The notes below the pieces were generated by a model that ran no database searches, was not told the origin of the DNA, and saw nothing but the letters and a program-made list of their open reading frames with translations. The position numbers and the translations under genes are program-made. Positions 1 through 12,241 of a stretch of DNA of 64,000 nt are shown in pieces (within the stretch, counting starts at the first letter, position 1; every line of letters begins with the position of its first letter). The DNA comes from Gigaspora rosea (Eukaryota; Glomeromycota; Glomeromycetes; Diversisporales; Gigasporaceae). The DNA lies in NCBI GenBank assembly GCA_003550325.1, contig QKWP01000127.1, forward strand, positions 338,881-402,880, read 5' to 3'.

Positions 1-685
1 ATTTTGGGACCTGGTCTTTAAAAGACTAGGTCCCAATTTTAGGACCTAGGTTCATAGGTCCACAATAGGTCCTAATATAAAATATATTAGAACTTAAAAA
101 GATATTAGTAATAAAACAGTAAATTCAATCCATTTTAAGCTATTGACAAGCACACTAGATCTATATATACTATAGATTAGTTTAGATATGCTTTACTTGA
201 CATGCTATTCTATCTGTTGCAAAAATTTGTTATTTCAATAATATTTTATTGCTAATAGAATTTTTTAAATTAGTAATATATACTGTATTAGTAAATACTA
301 AGTTCTAAATCCAACTAATCAAATCTCTAAAGATCATAATTAGAATAAAGATGCTACTGATATTGTAATATATTGCAATATTATACTATGTTGATAAAAC
401 TACCGTAATACAAGTTATAATGCTGTGCTATAATAATTTTCTTTAGAATATTAGTATATACTATATAATAAAATGCTTTTCAATCAATCAGTATTTACAA
501 TAAAACAAAGAATTTTAATTTGTTAAAAAGTATTAGAACTAAGTCCAAGAACTTAATCCTGGATTAACATTGGTTGGATTTAATTTCTAGGACTTATTAT
601 ATGAGGACCTGGTCCTTAGGTCTGTGTGGTAGGACTTACAAGTCCTAGGACCAAGACCGGACCTGGACTGACTTTACCATCCCTA
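1..685. mobile_element. inverted-repeat DNA element, left end outside window
   Basis: The stretch is rich in short GGACCT/AGGTCC words in both orientations, including a hairpin at 6-34 with one mismatch. Its right edge, read on the minus strand, starts TAGGGATGGTAAAGTCAGTC and continues into further GGTCC words. A similar TAGGGATGG start followed by GGTCCGGTC occurs at 54239. No coding capacity is seen. I infer a non-autonomous DNA transposon cut by the window edge; the superfamily is uncertain. Confidence 0.45.
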
Positions 686-2260
686 ATCGCACCATTATCT
701 CAATCAAGTAAAAATCGGATACTTTGTGCTAGTTATATTAATTTGTTTATTGAAGATTCGTCTCAGTTAGAGGGCTGCTGTTAGGCCGCCCCACACATGC
801 ACTTATTTGCGCGGGCGTTACAAACCCAAAAAGGGAAAATAGCCAATCGGAGAACGTAAAATGCTATTATCCGACACGTGAACGAAGCGAAGAAAAACAG
901 GAAGAAAAACAAAAAAAAAGGGGAAATACAAGAAAACGAGTGTTTAAACCTAACGTTAGACACTAATTAAAAATGGCGAGAATGAAATTTTATGTATAGG
1001 AGATGATTATTTACTTCTTAGATCTCAATTGTGCCAATTGTTCGATTTTTGACATTTATTTTTTCGCTATTTTAATCTGGTGTCACCCGATGGAGACCTT
1101 AATTTCCCGATAGGGCTGGACAGGAAAAATATGACTGCCGTCCCAATTTTTTGATTCCTTGTGTAACATGAAAAAATCCATGTAATGCAAAGCGAAAAAT
1201 CAACTTTGCGTGGCCTTAACGTCCTAATCCTAAATTTTTAATTTCACGAACTTAGTTTAGATTATTTTTACGCTGTTTCCTTTTACGGTTTGTATTACCC
1301 ACGCAAATAAGTAAATCGCGTCTCTTTCTTGTTATTGTCACACATGACCTGATAAATTTGGTTATATTAGTGATCGCTCCATAAACCCTGAATTTGTAAT
1401 TCATTAAACTTTTACTTATTTTTCTCCTTGCATATACCAGCTTCCGCCGTTTTCGGCTTAATAATCAGCTATTTTTGCTTTAATTGATCCCGATTTAGTA
1501 AGCTTAAAACCTTTAGTCAATTAATTACTTAGTGTTATCAAGCGTCTTCCCCAAGAACAACTACTGTATATCTATATTTTGTCACGCATATGACAATAAT
1601 CTTAAAAGCATTCATTATAATCATTATAATTTCGAAAACTGGGCATACTAAGAAATTCTTATTTAAATATCATGAATAAAACAGTAGACTGTAATTATGC
1701 ATAAAATTTACCTCAACTAGTTCAAAATTTTCGATTATAAATTAAGCATTAAGTATTCACAATATTTATCCTCTATCTAACTTCAACAAATTCTTAATTT
1801 TAACTTTTTCTAACGCTATATAACTTAGCTGTTTAATGGTCGAGAGAAGAGCAATGTACTGTACCTAGTATGCTCTAATTGGAATTTCGGCAATGTTGGT
1901 TTGAATATTCCGAATCTACCTGCCTTACAGTATGTATAACATTTAAAATATGAACTCGAATCGACAAAATAATCACCCGACTAATTTTTCTATATACTTT
2001 ATATAGGTTCTGTTATTCGGATAAAACGAACCATCCAATAAGCAAAATCGGGGCATATATGTATCTGTTATCATTTTAGAACAATTATAATCATCGGCCA
2101 ATTGATATTTTACCGATCTACGCAAACCTGCCAAATGATCATAAAAAACTAAACAAATCAAACATGTTGGATATGTATTCGGGCGAAAATTAATAATACT
2201 GAGCATATTGATGTTCTAACGTTACCAAATTTTTCATTCTAATCAGAATGTAATGAAATA
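686..2260. other. intergenic, no gene seen
   Basis: Low-coding AT-rich DNA with a somewhat higher CG content at 775-900. The short minus-strand ORFs at 781-963 and 1973-2206 have no recognisable domain, and the first is dominated by a poly-Phe run from a purine tract. I see no RNA gene. Confidence 0.5.
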
Positions 2261-3048
2261 CAGTTATTATTGTCATAAAATTTGGGACACCTGGCGAAAA
2301 ATTGCCGAATGATTTTTCAGCCGATTCGGTTAGGTAATTGATTTTGACATGATCGATATATATAAAAAAAAATAAAGAATTTATCGAATGGTTTAAAAAT
2401 GTAACTCAAAATGCGATTATAAAAAATCAATATTGTAGAAATGTTTTTTTCAATACATCAATACCAAATTTTTTTAGTAATTTCTCGAACTTATAAGCCT
2501 TCTAAATGTTTTTCAATTATATGTCAGACAAAGTACTTTGAAAATATTATTCAGCATGAGACGTGCGTATATAGTCATCATACGTATATATCAGATATGT
2601 TAAACATCTGACCCTAAATTACGTAACTTATCTATTACTACGTATATTATGTCCAAATCACTAAACAAATCGGCCGAAAAATCACTTATAGAAAAACATC
2701 TCTAGGAATTGTTAGAAAAATTCGGAAATTACCCAATTTTTTGTTCAGAAAATCGACTACGTTCCAAACATTTTAAATGGTGTCTAATGTTTTTAATATT
2801 TTCATTACGATGTTTATACGGGATGTAAAAATAGAAAATTTTTGATTAAAAATTATCGTAAGAGTAACGTATAAAAACATATCTGATATACACCCAATAA
2901 ATATCTTTTAAATGTTCGGAATGGAATTGATTTTCTGAACAAAAACTCGGATAATTTCAGAATTTTCTGAACAGTTCCAAGAGATTTTTTTTATAGGGTC
3001 ATTTGGCAAATTTTTATCAGGGTGTCCCAGAATTTATGATAACAGCTG
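2261..3048. mobile_element. TA-flanked MITE, mariner-like ends
   Basis: The left end CAGTTATTATTGTCATAAAA and the reverse complement of the right end, CAGCTGTTATCATAAATTCT, pair and continue into a shared GGGACACC block. Both ends are flanked by TA (2259-2260 and 3049-3050). TA target sites and CAG starts are typical of the Tc1/mariner group. The interior has no transposase ORF. Related half-copies of the terminal sequence lie inside (about 2670-2715) and just outside (3177-3228), so the locus may be compound. Confidence 0.65.
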
Positions 3049-3560
3049 TAAAAAGCATATCGAATGATCAAAAAAAATTCGGGTTTGCGAATTTTACCTG
3101 GTTTAGAGCAAGTGTTATATATAATACCAAAGCAGCTTTTATATACTATCATGCCGAAATTATAAACTTAAACGAATTTGGCCGAAAAATCACGCGATTA
3201 ATTTTTATCTGTTGTTCCAGGAATTATGAAAATAGTTTTAAAAATGGTAATAATATTATTTAAGTTATCATAAAGTGTAACTGTTTCAATGGAGCGCCGA
3301 AATATTAATTAGAGCAGATAGCTATGCCGGAACTGATATATACCGATGATACGGATACGTATCATGTTGAAAAAGTTGTGATATGCTCCCGATTTACCTT
3401 ATTTCACATATCGATATGACTAGCTTCGAGAATATTTACAAATATGTATAAATGCAAAACTGAAACTTAAATAGTAAGATATGTAAGAATTATTAATTGA
3501 AAAAAAAATCATGCAGCGTTCATAACTTTCACTACGTTTAATCTACAAGTTTTTGTATAA

Positions 3561-3572
3561 ATGCTATTGTAA
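3561..3572 (+). promoter_or_regulatory. three-codon upstream ORF
   Basis: ATG CTA TTG TAA ends one base before the first ATG of the large Sel1 ORF. If the mRNA starts upstream of it, scanning ribosomes would meet this minimal uORF first. Its transcription is not shown by the sequence. Confidence 0.25.
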
Positions 3573-3573
3573 C

Positions 3574-6500
3574 ATGAAAAAATACATTGAACCTGAATGT
3601 CATATGAAATTTATTGAACGGGATTCCTTTGGGCAAAGTAATCCTAATCATTTTTATCAAAATGGAACTAAGGACGATAAGAAAGAATTTGAATGGTATT
3701 TAAAATCTGCCAAAGACAGTGATACTAGAGGACAATATAATCTTGGATTCTGCTATCAACGTGGAATTGGAATTGTTAAGGATGAAAATAAGGCATTTGA
3801 ATGGTATTTAAAATCGGCTAAAGGCGGTAATTCTGACGGACAAAGTAACATAGGACTTTGCTATGAACATGGAATAGGAATTGTTAAAGATGAAAAAGTA
3901 GCATTCGAATGGTATTTAAAGTCTGCTGAAAATGGTAACTCTCATGGACAATGTAATCTTGGTTCCTGCTATGAACATGGCATAGGAACTGTTAAGGATG
4001 AAAAGAAAGCATTTGAATGGTATTTAAAATCCGCCGAAGCCGGCAATTCCAAAGGACAATATAATCTTGGATATTGCTATAAGCATGGAATAGGCACTGT
4101 TCAAGATAAAGAAAAGGCATTTGAATGGTATTTAAAATCTGCTGAAGGTGGTAATTCTAGTGGTCAATTAAATCTCGGAATATGTTATGAATATAGTATA
4201 GGTACTACCGAAGATAAAAATAAAGCATTTGAATGGTATTTAAAATCTGCTGAAGGTGGTAATTCTAATGCACAATGTAGTCTCGGAATTTGTTATGAGA
4301 ATGGTATAGGCGCTACTCAAAATGTTGATAAAGCAATTAAATGTTATTTGAAGTCTGCTTATAATGGTAGCTCGATTGGACAATGTTATCTTGGATATTG
4401 TTACCAACATAGTATAGGCACTATTAAAGATGAAAAAAAGGCATTTGAATGGTATTTAAAATCAGCCGAAGGTGGTAGTTCTAAAGGACAACGTAATCTT
4501 GGATTTTGCTATGAGCATGGCATAGGCACCTCAAAAGACGAGAAGAAAGCATTTGAATGGTATTTGAAATCCGCTAAATGTGGCAATAATGATGGTCAGT
4601 GTAATCTTGGGTTCTGCTATGAGCGCGGGATAGGCATTGCTAAAGATGAAAAGAAAGCGTTCGAATGGTATTTGAAGTCTGCTAAAGGTGGTAGTTCTAG
4701 CGGACAACGAAATCTTGGTTCCTGTTATGAACGTGGCATAGGCGTCACAAAAAATGAAAAGAAAGCATTCAAGTGGTATTTTAAATCTGCGGAAGGTGGT
4801 GACCCTAGAGGACAATGTAATCTTGGATTCTGTTATAAGCATGGTATAGGTACTGTTCGAGATGAAAAAAAAGCATTTGAATGGTATTTGAGATCTGGTG
4901 AGAATGGCAACTCCATTGGACAACGAAATCTTGGATATTGTTACCAATATGGTGTTGGCACTATTAAAGATGAAAAGGAAGCATTTGAATGGTATTTAAA
5001 ATCTGCTGAAGGTGGTGATCCTGATGGACAAAGAAATCTTGGTTATTTTTATCAAAATGGTATAGGTACTACTAAAGATGAAAAAAAAGCGTTTGAATGG
5101 TATTTAAAGTCTGCTGAAAGTGGTGATTTCTATGGACAATTTAATCTTGGGGTTTGTTATAAATACGGTATAGGAACTGCTAAGAATGAAAATAAATCGT
5201 TTAAATGGTATTTAAAATCTGCCGAAAATGGTAATTCTATTGGGCAACGCAAGGTTGGACATTGTTATCAACATGGTATAGGTACTAATAAGAATGATAA
5301 AAAAGCATTTGTATGGTATTTAAAATCTGCTGAAAATGGAGATTCTATTGGACAACGTTATCTTGGAATTTGTTATGAATGTGGAATAGGTACTGTAAAA
5401 GATGAAAATAAAGCATTTGAATGGTATTTAAAGTCTGCTAAAGGCGGTAATCCCAGTGGGCAATGTAATCTTGGGCATTGTTACAGACATGGCATTGGTA
5501 CTGCCACAAATGAAAAAAAGGCATTCGAGTGGTATTTAAGGTCTGCTGAAAATAATAATTCTGACGGACAATATAATCTTGGATATTGTTATCAATACGG
5601 TATAGGATCCACAAAGGATGAAAATAAAGCATTTGAATGGTATTTAAAATCTGCCAAAGGTGGTAGTTCTAGTGGACAACTTAATCTTGGAATCTGTTAT
5701 GAAAATGGCATAGCCACTATAAAAGATGAGAAAAAAGCATTTGAATGGTATAATAAATCTGTTGAAATTGGTAATTCTGTTGCACAGTGTTATATTGGGC
5801 TTTGTTATCAAAATGGTATAGGCACTACCAAGAATAATAAAAGAGCATTTGAGTTGTATTTAAAATCTGCTGGTAGTGGTAATTCCGCTGGTCAATACAA
5901 TCTTGGATACTGCTATCAATATTGTATAGGTACTGCCAAAGATGAAAGGAAAGCATTTGAATGGTATTTAAAGTCTGCTGAAGGTGGTGATCCAAATGGA
6001 CAATTGAATCTTGGAATCTGCTATGAAAGCGGAATAGGCACTGTGAAGGATGGAAAAAAGGCATTTGAATGGTATTTAAAATCAGCTGAGGCTGGTAATT
6101 CTGTTGGGCAGCGTAATCTAGGATATTGCTACCAACATGGTATTGGTATCGCCATAAATGAAAATGAGGCATTTAAGTGGTATTTAAATTCTGCTAATGG
6201 TGGTAACTCTACTGGACAACATAATCTTGGATATTGTTACCAATATGGCATCGGCATTGTTAAAGATGAAAAGAATGCATTTGAATGGTATTTAAAATCT
6301 GCTTTAAATGGTAATTCCATTGGACAATATAATCTCGGAATTTGCTATGAAAGTGGCATAGGCACCGTAAAGGATAATAAGAAGGCATTTGAATGGTATT
6401 TGAAATCTGCTGAAGGTGGTAACTCTTACGGACAATGCGCCCTTGGACTTTGCTATGAGAATGGCATTGGGACTACTAAGAATAATGAAAAAGCGTTTGA

Positions 6501-9500
6501 ATGGTATTCAATATCTGCTATGGGTGGTAACTCCATCGGACAATATAATCTTGGATACTGTTATCAATATTGTATAGGAACGGATAAAGACGAAGAAAAA
6601 GCCTTCAAATGGTATTTAAAATCTGCCGCCAGTGGTAATTCTAATGTACAGTTAAATCTCGGAATCTGTTATGAAAATAGTATAGGCACTGCAAAGAATG
6701 AGAAAAAAGCGTTCGAATTATATTTAAAATCTGCTAATAATGGTAATTCTATTGGACAATTCAGTCTTGGACATTGTTACCAATATGGTATAGGCACTGG
6801 TATAGATAAAAAGAAGGCATTTGAATGGTATTTGAAGTCCGCCGAAGGTAATGATTCCAGTGGTCAATATGGTCTTGGATCTTGTTATGAATATGGTATA
6901 AGTACTGTCAAGGATGATGAAAAAGCATTTTATTGGTATTTAAAATCCGCAGAAAGCGGTGATTCTGATGGGCAATGGAAACTTGGAATTTGTTGTGAGA
7001 ATAGTATAGGTACCGCTAAAGACGTAAAGAAAGCATTTGAATATTATTCAAAATCCGCAAAAAGTGGTAATACTGTCGGACAGCGTAATCTTGGGCATTG
7101 CTATCAATATGGTATAGGTACTGATATAGATGAAAATAAGGCTTTTGAATGGTATTCAAAATCTGCTGAAGGTGATGATCCTGTTGCACAATTTAGACTT
7201 GGATATTGTTACCAAGATGGAATCGGTGTTATTAAAGATAAAAAAAAGATGTTTGAATGGTATTTAAAATCTGCAGAAAAAGGTAATACCAATGCACAAT
7301 TTAATCTCGGAACTTGTTATGAGAATGGTGTTGGAGTTATGGAAGACAAAAGTATGGCATTCGAATGGTATTGGAGATCTGCTAAAGGTGGTAACCCCAA
7401 TGGACAATTCACCCTTGGACTCTGCTATGAGAATGGCATTGGCATTACTATAAATAAAAAGAAAGCGTTTGAATGGTATTTAAAATCAGCTAAAAGTGAT
7501 AATTCCAGTGGTCAATATAGAGTCGGGTCTTGTTATGAACACGGTATAGGAACTTCTAAGGATGAGGAAAAAGCATTTTATTGGTATTCAAAATCTGCCG
7601 AAGATGGCAATTCTAACGGACAATTAAACCTCGGAATTTGTTATGAAAAAGGCATAGGCGCTGCTAAGGACGTAAAGAAAGCGTTTGAATATTATTTAAA
7701 ATCTGCTGAAAGTGGTAATTCTTTCGGACAGCATAACCTTGGATATTGTTATCAATATGGCATAGGCACTAATATAGATGAAAATAAGGCGTTTAAATGG
7801 TATTTAAAATCGGCTGAAAATGGCGATTCTATTGGACAATTTAGGCTTGGACATTGTTACCATGAAGGAATTGGCATTGCTAAAGATGAAAGAAAAGCTT
7901 TTGAATGGTATTTAAAATCTGCAGAAAATGTTGATTCTAGTAGGCAATTTAATCTTGGGCTTTGTTATGAAAATGGTATAGGCGTTAAAGAAGACCAATG
8001 TATGGCATTTAAATGGTATTTGAAATCTGCTGAAAGAGGCAATAATGACGGACAATACAGACTTGGATTCTACTATGAGAATGGTTTTGGCACTGCTAAA
8101 GACGAAAAAATGGCATTTGAGTGGTATTTGAAATCCTCTTACGATGGTAATTCCATTGGACAATATAATCTTGGACGTTGTTATCAATATGGTATAGGAA
8201 CTGTAAAAGATGAAACGAAAGCATTTGAATGGTATGTAAAATCTGCAGAAAATGGCAATTCTAATGGTCAGCTGAATCTCGGAATCTGTAATAAGAGTGG
8301 TATAGGCACCATAAAGGATGAGAAGAAGGCATTTAAATGGTTCTTAAAATCTGCTAATGGTGATAATTCAGTTGGACAATACAATCTTGGAATTTGCCTT
8401 GAGAGTGGTATAGGTATTGCTAAAGATGAAAATAAAGCATTTGAGTGGTATTTGAAGTCTGCTAATAGCGGTGACTCTAATGGACAACATAAGCTTGGAA
8501 ATTGCTATGAGTATGGTATCGGCACTGCCGAAAATAAAAGAAATGCATTTACATGGTATTTGAAATCTGCTGAAGGTGATAACTCTGTTGGACAACATAA
8601 CCTTGGACGTTGTTACCAATATGGTATAGGCACTATTAGAGATGAAATGAAAGCGTTCGAATGGTATACAAAATCTGCTGAAAGAAATGATCCTAGTGGA
8701 CAAGTTAGTCTTGGTACTTGCTATGAGAATGGTATAGGTACTGCTATGAACGATGAAAATGCTTTTGAATGGTATTTAAAGTCTTCTAGAAGTGGTAATT
8801 CTAGCGGACAATGCAATCTTGGCTTTTGCTATATGTACGGCATAGGTACTTTGAAAAATGAAATAGAGGCATTTAAATGGTATTTAAAATCTGCCGAAAG
8901 TGGTAATTTTGGTGGACAGTATAATATTGGGTATTGCTATGAACATGGTATAGGCACTCCTAAAGATGAAAAAAAAGCATTTGAATGGTATTTAAAATCT
9001 GCAGAAGGTAATGATCCTAATGGACAATGTAATCTTGGGTTCTGCTATAAACATGGTATAGGAACTTATCGGGATGAAAAAAAGGCATTCGAATGGTATT
9101 TAAAATCTGCTGAAGGTGGTAATTCCGTTGGGCAACGTAATCTTGGATATTTTTACCAATATGGTTATGGCACTGTCAGGGATGAAAATAAAGCATTTGA
9201 ATGGTATTTAAAATCTGCTAAAAGTGGTGATATTAGTGGGCAATGTAACCTTGGATTCTGCTATAGGAATGGCATTGGTACTATAAAGGATGAGAAGAAA
9301 GCATTTGTATGCTATTTAAAATCTGCTGAAGGTGGCGATTCCAATGGGCAATCTAACCTTGGATTCTGCTATGAAAATGGTATAGGAACTACTAAAGATA
9401 AAAAGAAAGCATTTGAGTGGTATTTAAAATCCGCTGAAAATGGAAATTCGAATGGGCAGGTATGCGTTGGAAGTTGTTATCGTGTTGGTATTGGTACCAT

Positions 9501-9696
9501 TGAAAATGAGGAGAAAGCATTTGAATGGTATTTAAAATCCGCTAAAAACGGAAACTCCTATGGGCAATATAATCTTGGTTATTGTTATCAGTATGGTATA
9601 GGTGTAATTAAAGATGAAAAGAAAGCATTAGAGTGGTATTCGAAATCTACTAAAGACAACAATGTAAATTTCGCCAAAAATACCAACAAAAGGTAA
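3574..9696 (+). CDS. giant Sel1-repeat protein
   Basis: Intronless ORF of 2040 residues from the first ATG; the open frame extends 21 bases further upstream but only to a TTG. After a 33-residue N-terminal stretch that includes a half repeat, there are 55 complete Sel1-like repeats of exactly 36 residues and a final partial one. The consensus is KDEKKAFEWYLKSAEGGNS followed by xGQxNLGxCYxxGIGT; each unit is 108 bp. Sel1 repeats form paired helices (TPR-like solenoids) that act as scaffolds in signalling and ER quality control; in these fungi they are also found fused to kinases. Here there is no kinase domain, signal peptide or membrane segment, so a cytosolic scaffold is inferred. There is no length variation between repeats and no internal stop, so the frame is under selection or the array expanded recently. 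The partner is unknown. Confidence 0.9.
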   Translation: MKKYIEPECHMKFIERDSFGQSNPNHFYQNGTKDDKKEFEWYLKSAKDSDTRGQYNLGFCYQRGIGIVKDENKAFEWYLKSAKGGNSDGQSNIGLCYEHGIGIVKDEKVAFEWYLKSAENGNSHGQCNLGSCYEHGIGTVKDEKKAFEWYLKSAEAGNSKGQYNLGYCYKHGIGTVQDKEKAFEWYLKSAEGGNSSGQLNLGICYEYSIGTTEDKNKAFEWYLKSAEGGNSNAQCSLGICYENGIGATQNVDKAIKCYLKSAYNGSSIGQCYLGYCYQHSIGTIKDEKKAFEWYLKSAEGGSSKGQRNLGFCYEHGIGTSKDEKKAFEWYLKSAKCGNNDGQCNLGFCYERGIGIAKDEKKAFEWYLKSAKGGSSSGQRNLGSCYERGIGVTKNEKKAFKWYFKSAEGGDPRGQCNLGFCYKHGIGTVRDEKKAFEWYLRSGENGNSIGQRNLGYCYQYGVGTIKDEKEAFEWYLKSAEGGDPDGQRNLGYFYQNGIGTTKDEKKAFEWYLKSAESGDFYGQFNLGVCYKYGIGTAKNENKSFKWYLKSAENGNSIGQRKVGHCYQHGIGTNKNDKKAFVWYLKSAENGDSIGQRYLGICYECGIGTVKDENKAFEWYLKSAKGGNPSGQCNLGHCYRHGIGTATNEKKAFEWYLRSAENNNSDGQYNLGYCYQYGIGSTKDENKAFEWYLKSAKGGSSSGQLNLGICYENGIATIKDEKKAFEWYNKSVEIGNSVAQCYIGLCYQNGIGTTKNNKRAFELYLKSAGSGNSAGQYNLGYCYQYCIGTAKDERKAFEWYLKSAEGGDPNGQLNLGICYESGIGTVKDGKKAFEWYLKSAEAGNSVGQRNLGYCYQHGIGIAINENEAFKWYLNSANGGNSTGQHNLGYCYQYGIGIVKDEKNAFEWYLKSALNGNSIGQYNLGICYESGIGTVKDNKKAFEWYLKSAEGGNSYGQCALGLCYENGIGTTKNNEKAFEWYSISAMGGNSIGQYNLGYCYQYCIGTDKDEEKAFKWYLKSAASGNSNVQLNLGICYENSIGTAKNEKKAFELYLKSANNGNSIGQFSLGHCYQYGIGTGIDKKKAFEWYLKSAEGNDSSGQYGLGSCYEYGISTVKDDEKAFYWYLKSAESGDSDGQWKLGICCENSIGTAKDVKKAFEYYSKSAKSGNTVGQRNLGHCYQYGIGTDIDENKAFEWYSKSAEGDDPVAQFRLGYCYQDGIGVIKDKKKMFEWYLKSAEKGNTNAQFNLGTCYENGVGVMEDKSMAFEWYWRSAKGGNPNGQFTLGLCYENGIGITINKKKAFEWYLKSAKSDNSSGQYRVGSCYEHGIGTSKDEEKAFYWYSKSAEDGNSNGQLNLGICYEKGIGAAKDVKKAFEYYLKSAESGNSFGQHNLGYCYQYGIGTNIDENKAFKWYLKSAENGDSIGQFRLGHCYHEGIGIAKDERKAFEWYLKSAENVDSSRQFNLGLCYENGIGVKEDQCMAFKWYLKSAERGNNDGQYRLGFYYENGFGTAKDEKMAFEWYLKSSYDGNSIGQYNLGRCYQYGIGTVKDETKAFEWYVKSAENGNSNGQLNLGICNKSGIGTIKDEKKAFKWFLKSANGDNSVGQYNLGICLESGIGIAKDENKAFEWYLKSANSGDSNGQHKLGNCYEYGIGTAENKRNAFTWYLKSAEGDNSVGQHNLGRCYQYGIGTIRDEMKAFEWYTKSAERNDPSGQVSLGTCYENGIGTAMNDENAFEWYLKSSRSGNSSGQCNLGFCYMYGIGTLKNEIEAFKWYLKSAESGNFGGQYNIGYCYEHGIGTPKDEKKAFEWYLKSAEGNDPNGQCNLGFCYKHGIGTYRDEKKAFEWYLKSAEGGNSVGQRNLGYFYQYGYGTVRDENKAFEWYLKSAKSGDISGQCNLGFCYRNGIGTIKDEKKAFVCYLKSAEGGDSNGQSNLGFCYENGIGTTKDKKKAFEWYLKSAENGNSNGQVCVGSCYRVGIGTIENEEKAFEWYLKSAKNGNSYGQYNLGYCYQYGIGVIKDEKKALEWYSKSTKDNNVNFAKNTNKR

Positions 9697-11340
9697 TTCT
9701 AAATAAGAAGAATAATTTTATTATATTCTAAACGTGAAGATATAACATATTAATTCTTTAGAACAGTTTACTTTTAGTCATATTAAGAATTCATTCGTTA
9801 TTGTGAGCATAGATTAACTATTTATGTCTACATTATGTATTATCTAAATTTTTTTTGTAAAATCTTAAGTTCTATTTCGACCCAAGCTATCTATCCTAAC
9901 ACTAAAGGTCTCCATTGTCTAAATAAAATTATTATTAAATTATTATTACAATAGATATGCTTTTTCAGTAAACCTCCGTAACTATTGATTATCTAGGGTA
10001 TATGCAAATTTGCATAAAATACTGTGGCAAAAATCCATCTTTTCATTTTTTTAATAAATTCATTTTCAATATGCTCTTAACATTGAATTTTCCTGTTAAT
10101 TTCTCAAAAAATCTGTTATAAGGTTATTAATGTTAATTGACGCATATATCAAAGTCATAAAAAAAAAAAATCAAAAAAAAACATCATGTAATGTTTCATT
10201 GAATTTATTGACGCATAGGCAAATCTGTAATTCTATAATTTACTAGCATTATTATATTTTTACCAATTGAAAATGTCTTACAAAAAAGTAGATCGAGACA
10301 TTTTATGTATAAGGTTTACTTTTAAAAAAAACAGATCCTTTTATAATTGCAAATAATTATGAGTTTTATTAAAAAAAAAAACAAGCAAAAATATAATAAA
10401 GCAAGTAATTGACTATGTTGTCCAAAATAGAAATGGTATCCCACAATAAAGCAATTGTAATTTTACAGAAATTAGTATAATATTATTGTAGTTAACAGTT
10501 TTTACCTACCAAAGCAAGATAGTAGTAAATAAAAACATATAAGTAGTGTTCTGAACCTGATTGAATATTCCAGATTAATCCGAGATCGAACTGAAATTGA
10601 TTTAATCTCCAGATTCAGATCGAATCTGGTCAATCCAGCCAATCCAGAGATTATCAAAAAAATTTTTCGGTTAACATCACTTTTCAGGACTCTCAGAAGA
10701 AGGGGGAGGAGAGCAAATGAAACGGACATATAAAATGAACAATCTATTTTAAAGTAATAAATCTACTATAACGAATTAACTTCAATTAAATTTAGTCTAG
10801 AGGTTCTAATTGAGTTGCTAATTAAGTAGATAAATTTAATTCAGTAGTTAACATTACATTTCTCTTACAAAAGAGAGGAGCCAAACAAAATAAATAAATA
10901 AATAATTAATAAATTATATACGAGAAAAGAACTTTGTACATACAATTTTTAAACCCCAAATTTTGCAGCATCACAGATCAAAATTTTGGGTTTACTAATT
11001 TCCCAAGCCCCTATTGGCTGAGTGCAAATTTATTCTCATTGAATGAAATAAATAACTGAAAAAGAGGTATTGATATTACAGGCAGACAAGGTGGCATTGA
11101 TTACATTACGACCCCCTAGTCCCATTACACTGCATATCAGACCATTAGAAATAAGACTGTTTGATGGATAACATCACTTTCTAAGACTCTTAGAAGAGGG
11201 GTAAAATAGTGATAGAAATTATAGTTGGTGGTGAAATTAATTTTACAAATTAGATAATCTTGTATTCGAATGCAAATTATAATTTGTCCTTGGCTAAATA
11301 AATCATTAGCTTGTTTCAAACTCGTGTTCCAAAATAATGC
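9697..11340. other. intergenic with short repeats
   Basis: AT-rich. An AATAAA at about 9924 could serve the Sel1 transcript. A hairpin (AAACCCCAAATTTTG and its complement) lies at 10950-10993. Two related direct copies of a motif reading AACATCACTTT...GACTCT.AGAAG occur near 10672-10710 and 11167-11205. The small minus-strand ORFs across these copies look like repeat DNA, not genes. Confidence 0.4.
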
Positions 11341-12241
11341 CTGTTGTGAAGTTTCAATTTGCAGGGGTTTGCTATTATACCTACTATCTACCCTTGTGCT
11401 TAATGAAAACTCTATTTAAATATACGTCAAGACTTCTAAACCTTGATCTGGCAGGCAGAAAGAGGTATGGAAAGACTTGGTCTGGGTCTCAAGGTTCGGA
11501 AAGTCTTGTTACGGGAGTTAGGATAAGTATATCTACTATTGTTCTTATTGTTCTTGTATTTAGGTATATTATTCTTTTACTAATCTCTGTAGTCTTCTTT
11601 TTATCGTAGCTTATGGAATTCTAATCATTAATTCTCATAACGATCGTCACGAGGAATCACGAGAATCGAGAGAAATTAGCTCGAATTCAGAGATCGACAA
11701 ACAGTCGACAATGCAGGTCTCAGGGTTGTTATTGACAGCCCCATAGACAAGAAAAGTCATACGATGAATGACTTTACAAAGATGATAGTATTTTCTTAGG
11801 GGCAAAAATAAGTATGTTTTTATTTATAAAAGGAATATAATACAATAATTGATATTAAGTTCTAGAGCTAACACTTCTACTCTAATTTCGAAGGTTACTA
11901 TCTGAAACTTGAACTAACTAGAACTACTTCGAACTTATTGGAACTACTATGTACTGTCCTTTCCTTCAATGAGCCTAAGGCTCTTATATACTTTTAATTA
12001 CAGACTAAAAATTGATTCAATGAATTTGATTGATTCTATGGATTTTTTTGACTCTTTAGACTCTTTCGACTTCATTGAGTCCATTGAGTCCATCGAGTCA
12101 CGGCCTTACTATAAATGGTAACACTACAATTTAATATTTAAAAATAGAAAATAGACATATATATAGAAATAAAAAAATAAAAATAGACATCGAGCACAGC
12201 CTCAACTTCTGGTTATATAGGTCAGATTTGCCCTTCACAAC
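11341..12241 (-). mobile_element. 3' LTR of minus-strand retroelement
   Basis: This 901-bp segment recurs at 17017-18304 in the same orientation, with only scattered substitutions plus two inserted MITEs in that copy. Its ends are short inverted repeats (TGTTGTGAAG at the left, CTTCACAAC at the right), as in LTRs. A purine-rich tract (read on the minus strand as AAGGGTAGGAAAG) abuts its inner edge at about 12241-12253, where a polypurine tract is expected for an element read leftwards. The 90-residue plus-strand ORF inside it is repeat DNA. Confidence 0.75.

Noticed and set aside
4531..8703. Minus-strand ORFs (4531-4947, 5438-5632, 5825-6172, 7912-8187, 8368-8703)
   Set aside because: Antisense shadows of the Sel1 repeats; their repeated peptides simply mirror the 108-bp units.
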